From Anaerolineaceae bacterium UBA5224 (GTDB lineage Bacteria > Chloroflexota > Anaerolineae > Anaerolineales > Anaerolineaceae), in the NCBI GenBank assembly GCA_002409365.1, contig DHUW01000081.1, forward strand, positions 19,752 to 31,056: 11,305 bases of DNA, in the 5' to 3' direction. The notes below the pieces were generated by a model. That model was not told where the DNA came from, ran no database searches, and worked only from the letters and a program-made list of their open reading frames with translations. This document shows, piece after piece, positions 6,810-11,305 of the stretch. Position numbers and translations under genes: made by a program. The first letter of the stretch is position 1; each line of letters begins with the position of its first letter.

Positions 6810-9260
6810 ATGATCTCGACCAACGTCAATAAAGTAAATATTAACGCTGAAATGCAACAATCCTACCTGGATTATGCCATGAGCGTCATCGTCTCACGTG
6901 CGCTGCCAGATGCGCGCGATGGTTTGAAACCAGTTCAACGCAGGATCCTGTATGCCATGTATGACATGGGCATCCGTGACGATACTCCCCATAAGAAATC
7001 AGCCAGAATTGTCGGTGAAGTGCTTGGTAAGTACCACCCTCATGGCGATACTGCTGTATATGAAGCCATGGCGCGTATGGCGCAGGATTTCTCGGAAAGA
7101 TACCTCCTGGTCGATGGGCAGGGCAACTTTGGAAGTATTGATGGCGACCCTCCGGCTGCCATGCGTTATACCGAAGCCAGGCTCTCCCCAATTTCAATTG
7201 AACTGCTCCGCCAACTCGACATGGAAACTGTCGATTTCTCTGACAATTTCGATGGAACACTCAAGGAACCTTCGGTTTTGCCTTCAGCTATTCCCAATAT
7301 GCTGGTTAACGGCGCATCCGGTATTGCTGTTGGCATGGCAACCAATATTCCACCGCATAATCTGGGTGAGGTAATTGATGCCCTGGTGATGATGTTGGAG
7401 AACTGGGATCGTATCGAGGACATCACCGTTGATGACCTGATGGTGCATATCAAGGGTCCCGATTTCCCTACCGGCGGCATGATCTTGCAGGACGACAGTT
7501 CCGAACCACTTTCGCAAATTTATGGTTCCGGTCATGGAACTGTCAAAATGAGGGCACAAACCAGGCTGGAAGAAATGTCACGGGGCAGAATGCGCATTAT
7601 CGTGACGGAACTGCCATTTATGGTCAATAAATCCTCTCTGATCGAAAAAATCGCCAGCCTTATCCGCGAAGGAGGGCTGGAAGGGATCACCGACCTGCGT
7701 GATGAATCTGACCGGCAGGGCATGCGTATTGTTTTCGACCTGACCAAAAATGCCGAGTACGAAACCATTCTGACCACTCTTTACAAACGCACACAGATGG
7801 AGAGCACCTTCGGCATCAATATCCTGGCATTGGTGGATGGAAGTCCCCATCGCCTGTCGTTGAAACAAGCGTTGCGTGTTTTCGTCGAGCACCGTATCGA
7901 AGTTATCCGTCGCAGAAGCGAGTATTTGCTGCGAAAGAATGAAGAACGGTTGCACATCCTCGAAGCGCTGCGCATAGCCATTCAAAATATCGATGATATC
8001 ATTCGACTTATCAAGAAATCCCAGTCAGTGGATGATGCCCGACAAGGTTTGATGACCAAATATGGTCTGGATGAGATCCAGGCAAATGCGATCCTCGAAA
8101 TGCCCCTGCGCCGCCTGGCTTCTTTGGAGCGTAAGAAAATTGAAGACGAATTCAAGGAAGTCAGCAAAACGATTGCCGACCTGAAAGCGCTCCTAAAATC
8201 ACAGGTAAAGATGCGCCAGGTTGTGATCAAAGAACTGCGGGAGGTCAAAGAAAAGTACAATGACAACCGTAGAACGCAGATTTACACATTGGGTGAAGGC
8301 GAAAAGGCTTCGGATTTTCTTACTGTCACCGATGTGATGCCGCTTGAGCATTATTGGATTGAAATTTCTGAGGACGGACTGGTATCACGCACAGAAAATG
8401 ATAAGTCCAATCGGCTGGGTGGTGAAAATGCGCCCTGGAACATGATAAGGACCAATTCACACCAGACAATTTTTCTGGTGACGACTGAAGGCCGTTGTGC
8501 AGCGATTGCATCGTTGTCAATCCCGGTCCAGCGTGAAGGAAACAACGCGATTCCAGTACACAAAGTGGCGCCATTGCACCCGAATGATATTCTGCAAACG
8601 ATTTTTACTTTACCCCTTGACACAGAAGATTTGCCAGAAAGATACGCGATCACGATTACCCGTCAGGGTATGATCAAACGTTCAAGCGTCAAGGATCTGC
8701 CCGGTGTTTCTGTCAGTGATTTTGTTTTATGCAAGGTCAACGACGAAGATGAATTATTCCAGGTGATGATCAGTGATGGAAACCAGGACATACTCATTGC
8801 CACAGCTAGTGGAATGTGTATTCGTTTCAATGAGAACGATGTAAGGGCTATGGGGTTGGTGGCAGCTGGTGTGAATGCGATCAAACTCAAGGAAGGCGAT
8901 ACTATAGTAGGCGCGGCTTTGGTCTCCGATAAGGATGAGGTGGCGCTGCTTTCCCGCCTGGGTTTGGCAAAACGAACTCCTGCCAGTGAATTCCCGGTAC
9001 AGGGGAGGTATGGTCAGGGTGTGATCGGCTGGAAGTTGAGTGATGAAGATCAAATCGCTGCCATGCTGGTTGGAAAACTGACTGATAAAGGGATCAGCCA
9101 TTTCCGCAAATCTGCCAGTAAGGTCTTTACGATCACGAATGCTGTCACCCGTAAACGGGCTGCCAATGGGCAGAGCATGTATTCGTTAAAGCCTGGAGAT
9201 GAAGTGATCGGCTTTACCACCATCACAGATTACAGTGACTATTGGGGTGAAGAAAAGTAA
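6810..9260 (+). CDS. gyrA: Type IIA DNA topoisomerase subunit A, probably DNA gyrase subunit A
   Basis: This is the DNA breakage-reunion subunit, which pairs with GyrB (not in the window) to pass one duplex through another. The N-terminal winged-helix region is typical (SYLDYAMSVIVSRALPDARD, about 18-37). The catalytic tyrosine is Y120 in AAMRYTEARLS, with R119 before it. GNFGSIDGDPPAAMRYTE matches the family core. The quinolone-binding positions equivalent to E. coli 83 and 87 are T81 and E85. The tower and coiled-coil region covers about 355-490, and the C-terminal beta-pinwheel about 505-805. The GyrA box expected in the first blade (QRRGGKG) is replaced by NRLGGEN at 534-540, so a ParC-type subunit cannot be excluded by motif alone. 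The 816-residue length fits either. The ATG at 6810 is the first start after an in-frame stop at 6798; no clear Shine-Dalgarno precedes it. Confidence 0.93.
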   Translation: MISTNVNKVNINAEMQQSYLDYAMSVIVSRALPDARDGLKPVQRRILYAMYDMGIRDDTPHKKSARIVGEVLGKYHPHGDTAVYEAMARMAQDFSERYLLVDGQGNFGSIDGDPPAAMRYTEARLSPISIELLRQLDMETVDFSDNFDGTLKEPSVLPSAIPNMLVNGASGIAVGMATNIPPHNLGEVIDALVMMLENWDRIEDITVDDLMVHIKGPDFPTGGMILQDDSSEPLSQIYGSGHGTVKMRAQTRLEEMSRGRMRIIVTELPFMVNKSSLIEKIASLIREGGLEGITDLRDESDRQGMRIVFDLTKNAEYETILTTLYKRTQMESTFGINILALVDGSPHRLSLKQALRVFVEHRIEVIRRRSEYLLRKNEERLHILEALRIAIQNIDDIIRLIKKSQSVDDARQGLMTKYGLDEIQANAILEMPLRRLASLERKKIEDEFKEVSKTIADLKALLKSQVKMRQVVIKELREVKEKYNDNRRTQIYTLGEGEKASDFLTVTDVMPLEHYWIEISEDGLVSRTENDKSNRLGGENAPWNMIRTNSHQTIFLVTTEGRCAAIASLSIPVQREGNNAIPVHKVAPLHPNDILQTIFTLPLDTEDLPERYAITITRQGMIKRSSVKDLPGVSVSDFVLCKVNDEDELFQVMISDGNQDILIATASGMCIRFNENDVRAMGLVAAGVNAIKLKEGDTIVGAALVSDKDEVALLSRLGLAKRTPASEFPVQGRYGQGVIGWKLSDEDQIAAMLVGKLTDKGISHFRKSASKVFTITNAVTRKRAANGQSMYSLKPGDEVIGFTTITDYSDYWGEEK

Positions 9261-9309
9261 GCTAAATTCACGACAAGATTCCCATTTATTACGATTTTCA
9301 GATTTTTTT

Positions 9310-9341
9310 AAGGGAGACCTCTGTGGTCCCCCTTTGCTTTT
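9310..9341 (+). terminator. Intrinsic terminator after gyrA
   Basis: AAGGGAGACC (9310-9319) pairs with GGTCCCCCTT (9325-9334) around a 5-nt loop, with one A-C mismatch. The T-rich tail TTTGCTTTT runs through 9341. It lies 49 bp past the gyrA stop and points on the plus strand only; the minus strand has an A run after the stem rather than a T run. Confidence 0.8.
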
Positions 9342-9394
9342 AGATAGTCTAGGTTGCTAATAAGGTACTGGGCAGATGATGTGTAATAGTCGTT

Positions 9395-9964
9395 CTAAGC
9401 TTGGAGATTTCCTTCCAGCCCCAATTCATTTGCTATAGTGCGCATGGCCTGAATAATATTTTCGATGTGTTTCCAAAGTTCAACCCCAAATTCCTCAGCA
9501 GCCGCAGCGATAACTGTTCGATCGGCTCCAGCGGCAAAGGACCGGTCTTTCCATTTGTTCTTGACCGATTTTGGAGTGAGATCAAAAAGCGATCTGGACG
9601 GACGCACAAGGGCAACTGCTGTGATCAAACCTGTTACCTCGTCACAGGCATACAATCCTTTTGCGAGCAAAGTCCTTCGCGGAATACCAGTTGCGTCAGA
9701 GTGACCAGCTATGGCTTCAATGATCTCTTCCGAAACGCCTTTATCTCGTAATAATTGCAGTCCCAGTAGTGGGTGTTGTTCAGAGATTGGGTGGATCTCC
9801 CAGTCGTAATCGTGGAGAAGTCCGGTGACGGCCCAATCTTCTTCATCTTGCTCAAGCATTTTGGCATAAAAGCGCATTGCTGCCTCAACACTCAACATGT
9901 GCCTGACCAGGCTTTCGTTGCTGACTTTTTCTCTGACCAATTGCAGGGCTTGTTCTCGATTCAT
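9395..9964 (-). CDS. HD-domain (HDIG-type) predicted metal-dependent phosphohydrolase
   Basis: This is a small (189 aa) soluble protein of the HD superfamily, whose members bind divalent metals and usually hydrolyse phosphate esters or nucleotides. The likely metal and catalytic residues appear in the expected order: H22, the H51-D52 pair in LLHDYDW, H58/H64, H88 in AGHSDATG, and D108 in ACDEVTG. There is no signal peptide and no second domain. The start ATG at 9964 has GAGG 8 nt upstream; a longer reading to 10084 would run about 100 bp into the preceding gene and lacks a comparable ribosome site. It begins 17 bp after the SanA-like gene and is probably the last gene of that operon. The substrate is unknown. 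It resembles the stand-alone family often annotated as 'predicted hydrolase, HD superfamily'. Confidence 0.88.
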   Translation of the reverse strand: MNREQALQLVREKVSNESLVRHMLSVEAAMRFYAKMLEQDEEDWAVTGLLHDYDWEIHPISEQHPLLGLQLLRDKGVSEEIIEAIAGHSDATGIPRRTLLAKGLYACDEVTGLITAVALVRPSRSLFDLTPKSVKNKWKDRSFAAGADRTVIAAAAEEFGVELWKHIENIIQAMRTIANELGLEGNLQA

Positions 9965-9972
9965 AACATTAT

Positions 9973-9976
9973 CCTC
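9973..9976 (-). promoter_or_regulatory. Ribosome binding site of the HD hydrolase gene
   Basis: GAGG on the minus strand stands 8 nt before ATG 9964. It lies in the 17-bp gap after the upstream stop codon, supporting this start over the longer open frame. Confidence 0.65.
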
Positions 9977-9981
9977 ACTTA

Positions 9982-10617
9982 TTATGGAAAAATCGGTTCC
10001 ATATCTCCCAGAACCGGTAAAGGTTTCAATACATATACATCCAGCCAGGCAATCGCCGTGGCGAAAACCTCCCGAACATTCCAAAACAGATAGCGGGAGC
10101 GGATATAACCCGATTGTTCGACAGGTACACCGACTGCATCCAACTCAGAATTCTCACACAAGAAGAGAGCCCGGGGCAAATGGTACGCCTGTGTTACTAC
10201 GATAACCTCATCCAGACCAAAAATGTGATGCGCACGATAACAACTGTCATACGTGCGGCGACCAGCATAATCCAAAACAAGATCCTCTTCGGGAACACCT
10301 TGTTCCAGGGCGTAGATCTGCATGGCGCCAGGCTCGTTATAGGTGATCTCGGTATTGTCCCCTGTAAGCAGAAGTTTCTGCACTTTCCCCTGCCGGTATA
10401 GCGTTATAGCTGCATCCAGTCTGTCTTTGAGTGGTGCTGATGGTCCGCCTGATGCGTTCAACCCGGCACCCGGAACCAAAACAACCGGTTTGGAGGGAAC
10501 AGTCTGCAGCGAGTAGGTTGCGTCTTTGGTAGTAAGCAACATAGTCACTCGCAGGATACCTATGACGAAGAAGGCAGCGCAAATCAGAATGATGAAAATT
10601 CGCAGAGTCTTTTTCAT
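9982..10617 (-). CDS. SanA/YdcF-family (DUF218) membrane-anchored envelope protein
   Basis: A 211-residue protein with one N-terminal membrane anchor (about 4-28, after MKKTLR), leaving the rest probably outside the cytoplasmic membrane. The DUF218 fold is shown by VVLVPGAGL (45-53), then DRLDAAITLYRQGKVQ (65-80) leading to LLLTGDN (82-88), YNEPGAM (93-99), LDYAGRRTYDS (115-125), and VVTQAYHLPRALF (140-152). These match E. coli SanA in order and wording; SanA is linked to envelope barrier function and vancomycin exclusion at high temperature, but its biochemical activity is not settled. The gene starts 10 bp after the PhnD-like gene and has no obvious Shine-Dalgarno, so translational coupling is likely. 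Family assignment is strong; the function in this organism is unknown. Confidence 0.92.
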   Translation of the reverse strand: MKKTLRIFIILICAAFFVIGILRVTMLLTTKDATYSLQTVPSKPVVLVPGAGLNASGGPSAPLKDRLDAAITLYRQGKVQKLLLTGDNTEITYNEPGAMQIYALEQGVPEEDLVLDYAGRRTYDSCYRAHHIFGLDEVIVVTQAYHLPRALFLCENSELDAVGVPVEQSGYIRSRYLFWNVREVFATAIAWLDVYVLKPLPVLGDMEPIFP

Positions 10618-10627
10618 AGATCAGGGG

Positions 10628-11305
10628 CTATCTTGCCAGGTCGGCTAATCGAACATCTGTGGTGATGAGTAGGTCCCGCAGCGCCTGGTAACTGGTGTCG
10701 TGTAAGGGTTCCAATTGAGCAACTTCATAATTCAGCATCTGGCTCAACAGACTTTTGCCAAGTTCCTCCCGAGAAAAATTCCGTAAAAATTCAGAAATAC
10801 GATTCTGGAGCGGCAGTTCCATCTGTTTGGAGACGGAAAGGTTCAAATTTGGAATGATTGCTGGAGAGATCCAGAGGATTGGCACCTTATCGATCGCATC
10901 TGTAAGATCTCCAATCACTTCAGAAGATGTGCGAGGGTCTGCTGAGAGCGCGTATGTGGCAGTATAAGCACAGATCCCTTTAACATAAAGTGCGCGAATG
11001 CTGGAACTGAAACTGAAAGTGAGTACTGGTCGGGTATAGGCAATGTTATTTTGATTGAGAAAACCCAGGGGCACCCAGTAACCTGAGAGGGAATCTTCCT
11101 GGGTCAGGCAAGGCCGCAGCCCTGCCAGTTGAGTCAATGCTTGGGCTGCAGTTGCCTGGGAACTGTTCGTTTTTGCGTTATAGAAAATTTCATATTCAGC
11201 GTCTTTATGCCCCAGAAACTGCACACCGTAGGCAGTGACGCCCAGGTGATTGGTCACCAATAATGCGCTGACGAGGTTTTTTTGAGAGGCGAGCAGGTAT
11301 TCCGG
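10628..11305 (-). CDS. PhnD-like phosphate/phosphonate-type ABC transporter substrate-binding protein, 5' partial
   Basis: The frame is open to the window edge, so the N-terminus, with any signal peptide, is missing. An in-frame TTG at 11260 is not a convincing start. The 225 visible residues resemble the second half of PhnD-type periplasmic binding proteins. They show ALTQLAG (56-62), then DSLSGYWVPLGFL (71-83), equivalent to the S-x-SG-x-x-x-P ligand-loop motif, then SSIRALYVKGICAYTATYA (101-119), where PhnD proteins have 'vraLl-G-vDaa'. These are followed by IPNLNLSV and a helical end with HDTSYQALRDLL (202-213), like the usual 'D-xx-Y-xx-lRdL' ending. It may bind an oxyanion or organophosphate for uptake, or act as a sensor; no permease or ATPase is in view. 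It is probably the upstream member of the operon with the SanA-like and HD genes. Confidence 0.72.
   Translation of the reverse strand, partial: PEYLLASQKNLVSALLVTNHLGVTAYGVQFLGHKDAEYEIFYNAKTNSSQATAAQALTQLAGLRPCLTQEDSLSGYWVPLGFLNQNNIAYTRPVLTFSFSSSIRALYVKGICAYTATYALSADPRTSSEVIGDLTDAIDKVPILWISPAIIPNLNLSVSKQMELPLQNRISEFLRNFSREELGKSLLSQMLNYEVAQLEPLHDTSYQALRDLLITTDVRLADLAR

Noticed and set aside
9962..10084. Longer N-terminus for the HD hydrolase (start at 10084)
   Set aside because: It would overlap the SanA-like gene by about 100 bp, the added residues are not HD-like, and ATG 9964 has its own GAGG ribosome site.

Overview
The window looks like a chromosomal housekeeping region of a bacterium of moderate GC content. 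A deep-branching, non-proteobacterial lineage is suggested by the RNA polymerase beta' subunit: it has a large coiled-coil insertion between the N-terminal zinc site and the active site, no insertion in the trigger loop, and a long acidic C-terminal tail. With a multi-domain GAF/PAS histidine kinase upstream and a GyrA-like protein downstream, my best guess is Chloroflexota, probably Anaerolineae. This is inference from protein style; there is no rRNA or marker tree.

Layout. Positions 1-1968 (+) hold the 3' part of a membrane-associated sensor histidine kinase whose start lies before the window. A 253-bp intergenic region follows, with a weak hairpin, a promoter matching the sigma70-type consensus (TTGACA, 18 bp, TATAAT) and a leader of about 95 nt with an imperfect stem-loop. 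Positions 2222-6697 (+) encode RpoC (beta', 1491 aa), started at a GTG with a strong Shine-Dalgarno sequence and closed by a 12-bp perfect stem terminator. Positions 6810-9260 (+) encode a GyrA/ParC-family type IIA topoisomerase A subunit, most likely gyrase A, also followed by a hairpin terminator. Facing these genes on the minus strand (11305 to 9395) is a tight three-gene group: the C-terminal part of a PhnD-like periplasmic binding protein cut by the window edge, a SanA/YdcF (DUF218) membrane-anchored protein, and a small HD-domain hydrolase.

How it fits together. rpoC and the topoisomerase gene each have their own terminator, so they look like separate transcription units placed side by side. 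rpoB does not precede rpoC here. The minus-strand genes are spaced by 10 and 17 bp and are probably co-transcribed from a promoter outside the window.

The most notable points are the 77-residue tail of RpoC (50 Asp/Glu, no Lys/Arg), the degenerate GyrA box, the rpoC gene lacking rpoB upstream, and the leader stem-loop. I see no mobile element, CRISPR array, tRNA or rRNA, and no evidence for a wholly new system.
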